Origin: Lactococcus petauri
GTDB taxonomy: Bacteria; Bacillota; Bacilli; Lactobacillales; Streptococcaceae
Assembly: GCF_002154895.1 (NCBI RefSeq)
Contig: NZ_MUIZ01000005.1
Coordinates: forward strand, 1-64,000
Length of the DNA stretch: 64,000 nt
Direction: 5' to 3'
Of this stretch, positions 19,751-27,868 are shown in pieces; the stretch's first letter is position 1, and each line of letters starts with the position of its first letter. The notes under the pieces are model-generated. The model did not search any database. It had not been told where the DNA came from and was given only the letters and a program-made list of their open reading frames with translations. A program made the position numbers and the translations under genes.

Positions 19751-19810
19751 AATTTTTACCTTTCTTTTAAACTTTATCTGTTTACCAGTATCTCTAAACT
19801 CTCTGTTTCT

Positions 19811-19990
19811 TGCGTATTATCATTCTAATCCGCTAAAGCGGAAAGAATATTTCTTGGTTCACAACTCGCTTCGCTCCCTGCGTATTATCATTCTAATCCG
19901 CTAAAGCGGAAAGAATGTTTCTTGGTTCACAACTCGCTTCGCTCCCTGCGTATTATCATTCTAATCCGCTAAAGCGGAAAGAATGATAAT
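19811..19990 (-). repeat. 68-bp tandem repeat in the ileS leader, about 2.6 copies
   Basis: Copies begin at 19811, 19879 and 19947 (TGCGTATTATCATTC...). Each holds the inverted repeat CCGCT-aa-AGCGG inside ATTC...GAAT; in the last copy the arms extend to ATTATCATTC/GAATGATAAT, giving a long hairpin. The tract lies downstream of the T-box terminator and thus in the 5' UTR of read-through ileS mRNA. There are no unique spacers, so it is not a CRISPR array. Confidence 0.9.
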
Positions 19991-20024
19991 AAAAAACGGT
20001 CTTCCGAAAAAGGACGAAAGACCG
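19991..20024 (-). terminator. T-box terminator of ileS
   Basis: Minus strand CGGTCTT...AAGACCG followed by six T, overlapping the 3' side of the T-box sequence. Confidence 0.85.
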
Positions 20025-20185
20025 TGGTACCACCTTAATTTTTCTCACGAAAAGTGAGAACTCTTACGTACGTAACGTGTACAGCGTCTAAACTTACTTG
20101 ACTTGGGCTTAGAATAATTTAGGTGATAATCCGAAAAACAGGGAATATGAGACTTCCATCAACTCTCACTTGCTGTAAATATATT
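19991..20185 (-). promoter_or_regulatory. T-box riboswitch, isoleucine
   Basis: The T-box core GGTGGTACCACGG (minus strand, about 20022-20034) precedes the terminator. Upstream, GGATTATCACC offers an ATC isoleucine specifier at 20125-20127. The whole leader before the T-box is only about 150 bases because divIVA ends at 20211, so stem I must be compact. Uncharged tRNA-Ile would stabilise the antiterminator and allow ileS expression. Confidence 0.88.
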
Positions 20186-20210
20186 TTTCTTTTCTTGTCC
20201 TAAAATTAAA

Positions 20211-21062
20211 TTATTTATGTTCAGGTGCTTCTACTTCTGGAACTTCTGTTTGCATTTCTGGAAAAACTGGATAAGAAGTTTCTTCATTTTTTTCAGTTTC
20301 TGCAACTTTCCCTTCTTCTGAGGGTATTTTTTGAGTTTCCTCTTCAAGAGCAGGAGCCAAAACTTCTTTCACAGTCTGTGGAATTTCAGTTTCTTCAACT
20401 TCAACTATTTTTTCAGTTTCTTCCTTAACTGTAGGTTCTACAACAGTGTTTTCTTCAGCCTTAGCAGGTTCATCTTTAGCGATATTTCCTTGTAAAGATG
20501 TATCACTCAACTGCATATCCACAATTTCTTGAAGCTTTTCTTCAGGATTTGTAATATGTGAAGATGTTGCTTCTAGAGTATCTTGCCAATCTTCTGAATG
20601 AATACTTGCCAACTGAGCCTCAATGATTGAAGTCATACGTTGGTGATAAAGACGCATTTTACGTTTCAAATCATCTGTATCACGAACCAAGCGACGTGCA
20701 TCATCCGAAGCTTGATTAAGGATTGTTCCTGCTTCTTTTTTAGCGGCTTCAATAATGAGCTGACCTTTTTGACTAGCTTCAGCAATAATGCTGTTTGATT
20801 CACTCTGTGCTTGAACACGTAAATTGTCGGCCGCATCTTGTGCAACGACAATAGATTTATTCAAGGAATCTTTCATATCATCGAAATATTTTACGCGTTC
20901 ACGTAAAGCCTTAAGCTCACGCTCTTGATCTTTAATTTTTTGTGCAAATTCATCGTAATCACGAACAACGATATCTAAAAATTCTTCAATTTCATGTTTG
21001 TTGTAACCACGCATTTGTGTATTAAATGTTTTATTTTGAACATCTAAACTATTTAATGCCAT
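20211..21062 (-). CDS. divIVA: Cell-division/polarity protein DivIVA
   Basis: Membrane-curvature-binding coiled-coil protein of 283 residues. The N-terminal lipid-binding domain reads LNSLDVQNKTFNTQMRGYNKHEIEEFLD, followed by a long coiled coil to about residue 165. The last 110 residues are rich in E, P, T and V and look disordered. Start at 21062 follows GGAGGTACTT. Last gene of the ftsA-ftsZ division cluster before ileS. In related cocci the protein is a substrate of the PASTA kinase; that is known for streptococci and only inferred here. Confidence 0.93.
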   Translation of the reverse strand: MALNSLDVQNKTFNTQMRGYNKHEIEEFLDIVVRDYDEFAQKIKDQERELKALRERVKYFDDMKDSLNKSIVVAQDAADNLRVQAQSESNSIIAEASQKGQLIIEAAKKEAGTILNQASDDARRLVRDTDDLKRKMRLYHQRMTSIIEAQLASIHSEDWQDTLEATSSHITNPEEKLQEIVDMQLSDTSLQGNIAKDEPAKAEENTVVEPTVKEETEKIVEVEETEIPQTVKEVLAPALEEETQKIPSEEGKVAETEKNEETSYPVFPEMQTEVPEVEAPEHK

Positions 21063-21088
21063 AAGTACCTCCAATCTCCCAAGAGACT

Positions 21089-21886
21089 CTATCTTTTCTT
21101 ATGATTCTTAGTAATTTCACATTCGATTTTCTGTTTACCTTTTTTGGTTTCACCTAAAATTCTTAGAATCTTAATACGACCTAGGCCACGAACACTGATT
21201 AAATCTCCTTGTTCGACAGTAAAATCTTTCTTTTCAATTTCAAGGTAATTTAATTTTACCTTTCTTGATTGTAACATATTTACGGCAAGATTGCGAGAAA
21301 TCTCGAAAGTGCTTGCAATAATTTTGTCAATACGCATACTCGAAACTAAGACTACTTTCATTACCGAGGCAGCTTCTGTTTCTATCAGCTCTTCAAATGG
21401 TTTTTCAACAAATTGTACGGTGGCAGAACCAATTTTTTTGATATTATTCTGAAAGATTTCAAGAAGATGTTTGGAAACAAAAACTTGTGCCCTTCCTTCG
21501 CTTAAAATAATATCGCCAAGCTCTGAACGCCGAATTCCCGTTTGACCTAAGAAACTTCCTAAAATTTGGGAATGCTTGAGTTGATAAAATTTCTTAGCGT
21601 ATAAAATTTCTAACAACGCTATGTCAAAGTCTGCGACATCTAACTGATAAAATTCAGGCGCAATAATAATCTTAGTGAGTTCGGTCTGGGCAATATCCTG
21701 AGTAGAAAAAATCTGAAGTTCCCGCTTATTTGCTAAAGATTCGAGAATTTCAACTTCTCTAGGATTTAGAAAATAAGTAGTAACTACAGAATAATTGTTT
21801 TCCACACGATCCATCCAGTCTAAGACACGATCAATAAATTGCTTTTCATCAGGATGAAAGTGTTGATATATATTTTCATGACTCAT
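21089..21886 (-). CDS. ylmH: S4-domain RNA-binding protein YlmH
   Basis: A 265-residue protein with a C-terminal S4 domain (MRIDKIIASTFEISRNLAVNMLQSRKVKLN..., about residues 180-245). Bacillus YlmH binds stalled 50S-peptidyl-tRNA complexes in quality control; the family assignment is clear, the role here inferred. It overlaps ylmG by 4 bases and is cotranscribed with the division cluster. Confidence 0.9.
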   Translation of the reverse strand: MSHENIYQHFHPDEKQFIDRVLDWMDRVENNYSVVTTYFLNPREVEILESLANKRELQIFSTQDIAQTELTKIIIAPEFYQLDVADFDIALLEILYAKKFYQLKHSQILGSFLGQTGIRRSELGDIILSEGRAQVFVSKHLLEIFQNNIKKIGSATVQFVEKPFEELIETEAASVMKVVLVSSMRIDKIIASTFEISRNLAVNMLQSRKVKLNYLEIEKKDFTVEQGDLISVRGLGRIKILRILGETKKGKQKIECEITKNHKKR

Positions 21887-22128
21887 AAGAAGCGTAAAAG
21901 AAGTTGTTGAATAACTTGTAAAGCAATTACACCAAGCACGATTGTGAAATCTAATCCTGCAAAACGTAATGGAATACCTTCAAATAAGCTCAGATAAGGT
22001 CTTGAAATTTTGACAATAAAACGGCCTACAGCTGTATCATAAAGGCTTGGTATCCAACTCATCAGAGCATAAGCTACCAAAACCCATGTATAAAGACCAA
22101 TCAGTCGAATTAAAATATATATAATCAT
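21883..22128 (-). CDS. ylmG: YggT/YlmG family membrane protein
   Basis: An 81-residue protein with two hydrophobic segments (about residues 2-25 and 58-78) separated by the family motif SWIPSLYDTAVGRFIVKISRPYL. Sits between sepF and ylmH in its standard place. Members affect division-site or membrane organisation in several bacteria; the exact role is unclear. Confidence 0.9.
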   Translation of the reverse strand: MIIYILIRLIGLYTWVLVAYALMSWIPSLYDTAVGRFIVKISRPYLSLFEGIPLRFAGLDFTIVLGVIALQVIQQLLLRFL

Positions 22129-22134
22129 AGTTTA

Positions 22135-22713
22135 TTAAATATCGAAGTTCTCAAAGTTTTGCCCTGCCAAGATACTTAATTCTTGGGAAGCATCAACTGT
22201 GATATTCGCCGGTGTGAGTAAGAAAATTTGTCCGCCAACATTTTGAACATCACCATCAAGTGTAAATACAACACCAGTCAAGAAGTCAATTGAACGTCGT
22301 GCTTGGTTATCTGGCATAAACTTGAAATTAACCAAAACCGACTCTCCATTTTTAACGATGCGCGCAGATTCCATAATATCAGAATAGGCACGTGGCTCTT
22401 TGATGGCAATAACTTGTCCTGCATTTGTTGTGGCTTGATTCATCATAGGTTTTTGAACTTTTTTCTCTGTTGTTTTAGTGTTATTTGTTGTTGAAGAAAA
22501 GGGTGCTGGGCGTTTAGCAGTTGATTTTGCTTGCGCTGGTCTTTGAGGTTGAACCGGACGATTCATACCTGTGGCTTTCTTTTCTGTGTTTACTGTTGAA
22601 GACTTTTGCGGTTGTGGTTGTGGCTTTTGTGCCGCTACAACGGGTTCATCATACTCATCGTCGTCCTCTTCGAAAAATTTTTTTAATTTATCAAATTGAT
22701 CTTTTAAGGCCAT
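22135..22713 (-). CDS. sepF: Cell-division protein SepF
   Basis: Membrane-tethering partner of FtsZ, 192 residues. The N-terminal amphipathic helix MALKDQFDKLKKFFEE precedes a disordered linker rich in Q, P, K and T (about residues 25-95), then the SepF/DUF552 core (AIKEPRAYSDIMESARIVKNG to LSILAGQNF). Start at 22713 follows GGAGGGAAGT; an ATG six codons upstream lies before that site and is rejected. Confidence 0.94.
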   Translation of the reverse strand: MALKDQFDKLKKFFEEDDDEYDEPVVAAQKPQPQPQKSSTVNTEKKATGMNRPVQPQRPAQAKSTAKRPAPFSSTTNNTKTTEKKVQKPMMNQATTNAGQVIAIKEPRAYSDIMESARIVKNGESVLVNFKFMPDNQARRSIDFLTGVVFTLDGDVQNVGGQIFLLTPANITVDASQELSILAGQNFENFDI

Positions 22714-22753
22714 ACTTCCCTCCGTTTTCAATGCTTAAGATTCTATACAAATT

Positions 22754-23425
22754 TTATTCAAAAAATGCTGTACCAATTCGAACAAAGGTCGCTCCTTGTT
22801 GAATTGCTCTTGTATAATCACGGCTCATTCCCATACTCAATTCAGTACAAGGAATATTAGTAATTTCTTTAGCCGCAATTTCGATTTGCAATTGCTTCAT
22901 CGAAGCGAAAATGTTATCCAACTGCTCATTATCAGCATCAATCGGCGCCATCGTCATCAAGCCCACAATTTCCACATTATCTAACTGTGAAATTTCTGCT
23001 AAAGCTTGATCTATGTCTTCTGGCGCAAATCCATGTTTTGTCTCTTCACCTGAGATATTGACTTCGAGGAAACATTTTATCATATGTTCCGCACGTTTTT
23101 CAATTTCTTTGGCAAGCTTGACCGAATCTAAAGCATGAAAGTAATCAACTAAATTAATGACATCTTTTACTTTACGGCGTTGCAAATTTCCGATGAGATG
23201 CCAAGTAATATCTTTGTTTTCAAGAGCCTTATATTTTTCAAGAAATAAATCTGTACGATTTTCTGCTAAATGATGAATACCTGCTTCAACTACTTGTGCT
23301 GCTTTTGCAGTATCGACATACTTGGTTACGGCAATCACCTGAACGTCTTGATTTGAATAAGGAGATGTAGCTTTTGCCACATCTACCTTGTTCAAAATAT
23401 TTTTAACATTTTCTGCTATACTCAT
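22754..23425 (-). CDS. YggS-family PLP-binding protein
   Basis: A 223-residue single-domain PLP protein of the fold-type III YggS/YlmE family, which buffers pyridoxal phosphate and affects amino-acid pools. VIAVTKYVD contains the PLP lysine, and the C-terminal SMGMSRDYTRAIQQGATFVRIGTAFF is typical. It overlaps ftsZ by one base, so it is translated in step with it. Confidence 0.92.
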   Translation of the reverse strand: MSIAENVKNILNKVDVAKATSPYSNQDVQVIAVTKYVDTAKAAQVVEAGIHHLAENRTDLFLEKYKALENKDITWHLIGNLQRRKVKDVINLVDYFHALDSVKLAKEIEKRAEHMIKCFLEVNISGEETKHGFAPEDIDQALAEISQLDNVEIVGLMTMAPIDADNEQLDNIFASMKQLQIEIAAKEITNIPCTELSMGMSRDYTRAIQQGATFVRIGTAFFE

Positions 23426-24699
23426 TATTTACGGAAAAATGGTGGAGTATCGATATCTTCATCTGTAGATGGGATACCTGAGAAGCTTGTAACATTGGAT
23501 GAGTTTTCACGGTTTTGATTTCCGTTTTGACGCGGTGAAGCATCACGACGAAGATCCCAATCGCCAAAAGCAGATCCTGATTTTTGTGTAGGAGCTTGTT
23601 GTGCTTGTGAAGGCTGTGAAGCTTGTGCTGGTCGTGAAGTTGGCGCTGAGGCTTGTTTCATCGAAGTATGTTGAAAGTTAGGTTGACGACGTGGTTCATC
23701 TACAACTGGAGCTGTAGATGTTCCTAAATATTCATCAGTTGCATCTTGTGAAACACCTGTTGCTACAACAGTAACACGAATTTCATCACTGAGTGAGTCA
23801 TCAATAGATGTACCCAACAAGATGTTCACATCGTTACCTGCAGCTTGAATAACAATTTCTGAAGCATCTTGAGCTTCAATAAGACTCATATCCATACCAC
23901 CTGTAACATTAAGAAGGACATTTTCAGCACCTTCAATTGTTGTTTCAAGCAATGGTGAGTAAATAGCTTTACGTGTTGCTTCAATGACACGATCTTCTCC
24001 AGTTGCAACACCGATACCCATGAGGGCATCTCCTTTGTTTGCCATAACTGTTTTCACATCAGCGAAGTCAAGGTTAATCATACCTGGATTTGTAATCAAG
24101 TCAGTAACACCTTGAACACCTTGGCGGAGAACATTATCTGCTTCACGCAATGCCTCTGTCAAAGGAGTTTTCTTATCAACGATTTCAAGCAAGTTGTTGT
24201 TTGAGATGATAAGTAATGTGTCTACATTTGCACGAAGATCTTCAATACCTTCTGTTGCAAAGTAGCTACGTTTTGAGCCTTCAAAACCAAATGGACGAGT
24301 TACAACTGCAACTGTCAAAGCACCAATTTCTTTTGCGATTTGAGCGATTACAGGAGCAGCACCTGTTCCTGTTCCACCACCCATACCAGCAGTGATGAAG
24401 ACCATATCTGCGCCTTCAAAAGATTGGGCAATTGTTTCTGCAGATTCTTCTGCGGCACGGCGACCAACCTCAGGCTGTGCACCTGCACCAAGTCCTCGTG
24501 TCAATTTTGGACCAAGTTGAATTACTGTATCTGCTTTTGAACTGCGCAAAGCTTGTACATCTGTATTAGCTACGATAAAGTCAACGCCAGAAACGCCTTC
24601 TTCAATCATGCGGTTAACTGCGTTACCACCGCCGCCACCAACACCGATAACTTTAATTACAGCGCCTTGAGCGATTTCTGTATCAAATGAAAATTCCAT
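23425..24699 (-). CDS. ftsZ: Cell-division GTPase FtsZ
   Basis: Tubulin-like GTPase forming the Z-ring, 424 residues. The tubulin signature [14 protein letters not shown], the NxDxxxL loop and T7 loop ([11 protein letters not shown]) are present. The C-terminal linker is rich in Q, A, S and P (about residues 325-400) and ends in the conserved tail [12 protein letters not shown]. It lies 27 bases after ftsA in the same operon. Confidence 0.98.
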   Translation of the reverse strand: MEFSFDTEIAQGAVIKVIGVGGGGGNAVNRMIEEGVSGVDFIVANTDVQALRSSKADTVIQLGPKLTRGLGAGAQPEVGRRAAEESAETIAQSFEGADMVFITAGMGGGTGTGAAPVIAQIAKEIGALTVAVVTRPFGFEGSKRSYFATEGIEDLRANVDTLLIISNNNLLEIVDKKTPLTEALREADNVLRQGVQGVTDLITNPGMINLDFADVKTVMANKGDALMGIGVATGEDRVIEATRKAIYSPLLETTIEGAENVLLNVTGGMDMSLIEAQDASEIVIQAAGNDVNILLGTSIDDSLSDEIRVTVVATGVSQDATDEYLGTSTAPVVDEPRRQPNFQHTSMKQASAPTSRPAQASQPSQAQQAPTQKSGSAFGDWDLRRDASPRQNGNQNRENSSNVTSFSGIPSTDEDIDTPPFFRK

Positions 24700-24726
24700 G
24701 TTTTATTTCTCCGTTATTAAGTCGTT

Positions 24727-26088
24727 TTAGTCAAAAAGGTTTGAGAACATGTTGCGCATACGATCCACAACACCTTCTTTTTCTTCTTCAGGTTCAGCTG
24801 CTGGTTGAGCAACTGGACGAGTTGGAGCTTCTGTTTGGTAGAAGTTATTTTCTTCATAATCCATTGTATCTGTTGCCGGAAGAACAGGTTCTTCATATTG
24901 CGCAACAGGAGCAACATATGTGCTGTCAGAAGCAATGGCTTGTGATACAAGTCGATCAATGTCTGTGCGTTCACCAACGTAGTTGACAACACTGATTACT
25001 TGAGCGAAAGCTGGGTTACGTAAGCCCATTTCGCTTGGTACGAAAAGACGTGCGTTCATCCCAATAACTTTTGTTGCAAGATTCACTGTGCCAGGCATTG
25101 CCGCAGCTCCGCCAAGAACCACAATTCCACCAGGATAATCTAATGAACGTGTGTTTTCCAAATCTGATTTCACACGGTTAAAAATTTGTGTTAAGCGTGC
25201 TTCAATAATTTGTGAAAGGTAATATTCTGTGATTTCTTCTGGGTCTGTTTGTCCAACAACGTCAACCGGGAAGTATTCTTCTTGACTGGCGCGCTCAGTA
25301 CTTGCTTCACCATAATTTAGTTTCAAATCTTCTGCTTCACTCAATGAAGTATTAAGTACAGTAGAAATGTCACGTGTCACATAATCGCCACCTTCTGGGC
25401 TTGTATGTGCAAACTTCAGTTGTTGATCACGAACAGCGGAAACTGTTGTTTGGCCTGCACCAAGATCAATCATTACTGTACCAAACTCACGTTCTCCTTC
25501 TGAAAGTACATAGTGACTCATAGCCAGCGGAGCAATCACGAGATTATCCACAATCAAGCCAGCACGTTCCACAACTTTACGAATGTTGTGCACTAATGTT
25601 TTTGGGCCAGTATAAATGATACCACGCATACCTAAACGTACACCAAACATCCCACGAGGGTCAGATATTCCTGTGAAATCATCAACTGTAAACTCAGTTG
25701 TCTCTACAGAAATTATTTCACGTTCAGGAACTACACCACGCATCAATGCATTTTGCACCGTTTGCATTACATCATCTTCTGTAATTTCTTTTGAAGTCCC
25801 GATAATTGGAACCATGCCTTGGCAGTTTTCCATTTCGAGTTGATTGGCAGGAATACTGACATTAATTTTGTCAATCGTAATCCCCGCACGTTCTTCAGCA
25901 GCGTTAACAGCCTTGCGTAAAGCTGTTGCCACCTTTTCAATATCTACAATAATTCCGTTTTTTAGACCGTCAGATTTTGCATTACCGACGCCAATTATAT
26001 TCATTTCGTCTGAGACGTACTCCGCAACCAACACTTTAATAGTATTTGTACCGATGTCAACGCCCGTATAAAGTCCACTTTTTAGCAT
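24727..26088 (-). CDS. ftsA: Cell-division protein FtsA
   Basis: Actin-like membrane tether for FtsZ; 453 residues. The ATPase-fold motifs YTGVDIGTNTIKVLV (residues 6-20) and VMIDLGAGQTTV are present. The C-terminal amphipathic helix, VVDRMRNMFSNLF, is intact. Start at 26088 follows GGAAAGGGGTC; a GTG seven codons earlier is rejected for lack of a ribosome binding site. A promoter nested in the degV terminator (26157-26184) drives it and the downstream division genes. Confidence 0.97.
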   Translation of the reverse strand: MLKSGLYTGVDIGTNTIKVLVAEYVSDEMNIIGVGNAKSDGLKNGIIVDIEKVATALRKAVNAAEERAGITIDKINVSIPANQLEMENCQGMVPIIGTSKEITEDDVMQTVQNALMRGVVPEREIISVETTEFTVDDFTGISDPRGMFGVRLGMRGIIYTGPKTLVHNIRKVVERAGLIVDNLVIAPLAMSHYVLSEGEREFGTVMIDLGAGQTTVSAVRDQQLKFAHTSPEGGDYVTRDISTVLNTSLSEAEDLKLNYGEASTERASQEEYFPVDVVGQTDPEEITEYYLSQIIEARLTQIFNRVKSDLENTRSLDYPGGIVVLGGAAAMPGTVNLATKVIGMNARLFVPSEMGLRNPAFAQVISVVNYVGERTDIDRLVSQAIASDSTYVAPVAQYEEPVLPATDTMDYEENNFYQTEAPTRPVAQPAAEPEEEKEGVVDRMRNMFSNLFD

Positions 26089-26156
26089 AAAAGCGACCCC
26101 TTTCCTCACATATCACAATTCATATTTTCAATTTATCGAGTTTACACTCACTCTAT

Positions 26157-26184
26157 ATTTTAACACAAAATCACAGTAAAACAA
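26157..26184 (-). promoter_or_regulatory. Promoter of the ftsA-ftsZ operon
   Basis: Minus strand -35 TTGTTT (26179-26184), 16-bp spacer, extended -10 TGTTAAAAT (-10 at 26157-26162). The -35 lies in the loop of the degV terminator. Confidence 0.6.
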
Positions 26185-26202
26185 GAGTTCAACTGTGATT
26201 TT
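26167..26202 (-). terminator. Terminator of degV
   Basis: Perfect 10-bp stem AAAATCACAG/CTGTGATTTT with a 16-base loop that also carries the ftsA promoter -35. Confidence 0.6.
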
Positions 26203-26207
26203 TTATA

Positions 26208-27080
26208 TTATTTTCTATTTTTTTTAGTAATTGAAAAAATCGCCAAAGTACCAGAACCTGTATGAGTGACAATCGTTGGACTCAGAGGACGGATGTCAAC
26301 CTTGTCAACATGTTGTTCCAAGAAGAGTTGTTTCACTTCTTGAGCAGTGGCTTCGCTCCCAGAATATGCCACAATTACATGTGAATAAGCCGGGTCCATC
26401 TCTTCAAGTGTCATGTCAACTAAACTTTTTATCGCTTTCTTCTTGCCACGTACTTTAGTCAGTTGTGTCAACTTGCCTTCTGCATCTACGGTAAGGAGAG
26501 GTTTGATGTTGGCCATCGTTCCAACCATAGCAACAGCTTTGGGAATACGTCCTCCTCGTGCCAGATGATTCAAGTCGTCAACCATGAAAAGACTCTTAAG
26601 GCGTAAAATAAGTGTTTCAAAAATAGGCAACGCTTCTGTCAAACTCTTCCCAGATTCTCGTAGATTCACCATTTCTTGGACCAAGAAACCCTCTCCAGAA
26701 GCTGCGGCCAATGTATCCACTATCGTAATTTTAGCTTTCGGATATTCTTCTAGAATCATCTCTCGAGCAATAACGGCAGATTGATAAGTACCTGATAAGC
26801 CTGATGAAAAGGCCAGATACACAATTTCTTCTTCTGGATTTTGGCTTATAAATTTTTTGAATAACTCGGAAAACTGGCCAGAATTAATTTGTGATGTTTG
26901 AACAGTTTTGCCTGCTTTAATTTCTCGGAGAAGGTGTTCATTACTCAGGCTATTTTCGCCAATAGTTGGATAGGTTTGCTCACCAATAGTGACAGTCATT
27001 CCTAATACAGCTATGTCGTACTTTTTTAAATAATCTTCACTCAAATCCGCTGTTGAATCGGTAACAATGCGAAAAGTCAT
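26208..27080 (-). CDS. DegV family fatty-acid-binding protein
   Basis: A 290-residue protein with the DegV signature IVTDSTADLSEDY (residues 5-17). In Firmicutes FakB proteins of this family present fatty acids to the kinase FakA; whether this copy does so is not shown by sequence. GGGGAAAAAG precedes the ATG. It reads between rlmB and the division cluster but is closed by its own terminator. Confidence 0.9.
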   Translation of the reverse strand: MTFRIVTDSTADLSEDYLKKYDIAVLGMTVTIGEQTYPTIGENSLSNEHLLREIKAGKTVQTSQINSGQFSELFKKFISQNPEEEIVYLAFSSGLSGTYQSAVIAREMILEEYPKAKITIVDTLAAASGEGFLVQEMVNLRESGKSLTEALPIFETLILRLKSLFMVDDLNHLARGGRIPKAVAMVGTMANIKPLLTVDAEGKLTQLTKVRGKKKAIKSLVDMTLEEMDPAYSHVIVAYSGSEATAQEVKQLFLEQHVDKVDIRPLSPTIVTHTGSGTLAIFSITKKNRK

Positions 27081-27090
27081 CTTTTTCCCC

Positions 27091-27819
27091 TTACATCTTA
27101 TTTCTAAAAATTTCGTACATCAAAATACTGGCAGCAACACTTGCATTCAAACTTTGAACATGGCCAACCATCGGAATAGTAATCATCTCGTCCACTTGTT
27201 TCTTCAGATTTTGACCAATACCTTTTCCTTCATTTCCAATCACCAAGGCAACTTTACCCGAGGTATTCCATTTAGAATAAGTGGTACCGTCCATGTCGGT
27301 TCCAAAAGTCCAAAAACCAGCTTCTTTTAGTTTATCTAACGTTTGAGAAAGATTAGTAACACGTACCACGGGCACATGTTGCAAAGCACCTGTACTTGCT
27401 TTTACTGCTGTTGGCGTGATGCCTACCGCGCGGTGTTTGGGAATAATAATCGCATCTACTCCTGTTGCATCTGCTGTTCGGGCAATTGATCCTAAATTGT
27501 GAGGATCTGTCAGCTCATCTAAAATTAAAATTGTCGCAGTTTCTTTATCCGAAACTTGTGCTAAAATTGTTGCCAATTCTGCATAAGCAAATTCTGCCAC
27601 ACGGGCAACAAAACCTTGATGAACTCCGTTTTCTGATATTTTATTTAATTCAGTTTTGGGTGTCCAAGAGATGTTTACTTTTTTTTCACGCGCAAGTTCC
27701 TTGATTTTCTCAACGTTCTTACCCCGTAATTTTTCCTCGACATAGAGTTTATTGACTACTCCTGCATTGAGTGACTCTGTTACAGCATGTAAGCCGTATA
27801 TGATATCCGTATTTTCCAT
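27091..27819 (-). CDS. rlmB: 23S rRNA (guanosine-2'-O-)-methyltransferase RlmB-like, SpoU family
   Basis: SpoU/TrmH-family 2'-O-methyltransferase of 242 residues with an N-terminal RNA-binding substrate domain. Knotted-domain motifs LDELTDPHNLGSIARTADATG, VIGNEGKGI and HVQSLNASVAASI are intact. The natural start MENTDIIYGLHAV is at 27819. There is no ribosome binding site; an extended -10 TGCTATAAT ends 7 bases before the ATG, so the mRNA should be leaderless. An upstream in-frame extension would run through the pepC terminator and is rejected. Confidence 0.93.
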   Translation of the reverse strand: MENTDIIYGLHAVTESLNAGVVNKLYVEEKLRGKNVEKIKELAREKKVNISWTPKTELNKISENGVHQGFVARVAEFAYAELATILAQVSDKETATILILDELTDPHNLGSIARTADATGVDAIIIPKHRAVGITPTAVKASTGALQHVPVVRVTNLSQTLDKLKEAGFWTFGTDMDGTTYSKWNTSGKVALVIGNEGKGIGQNLKKQVDEMITIPMVGHVQSLNASVAASILMYEIFRNKM

Positions 27820-27825
27820 AATATT

Positions 27826-27833
27826 ATTATAGC
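27826..27833 (-). promoter_or_regulatory. Extended -10 promoter of rlmB, predicted leaderless start
   Basis: TG-C-TATAAT with -10 at 27826-27831 on the minus strand, emerging directly from the T-run of the pepC terminator. Predicted start of transcription coincides with the A of the ATG at 27819. Confidence 0.65.
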
Positions 27834-27860
27834 AAAAAAGATGTCCATATGGGACATCTT
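27832..27860 (-). terminator. Terminator of pepC
   Basis: Minus strand AAGATGTCC-cata-GGACATCTTTTTT, just after the pepC stop codon. Confidence 0.85.
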
Positions 27861-27868
27861 CTCTTCTT

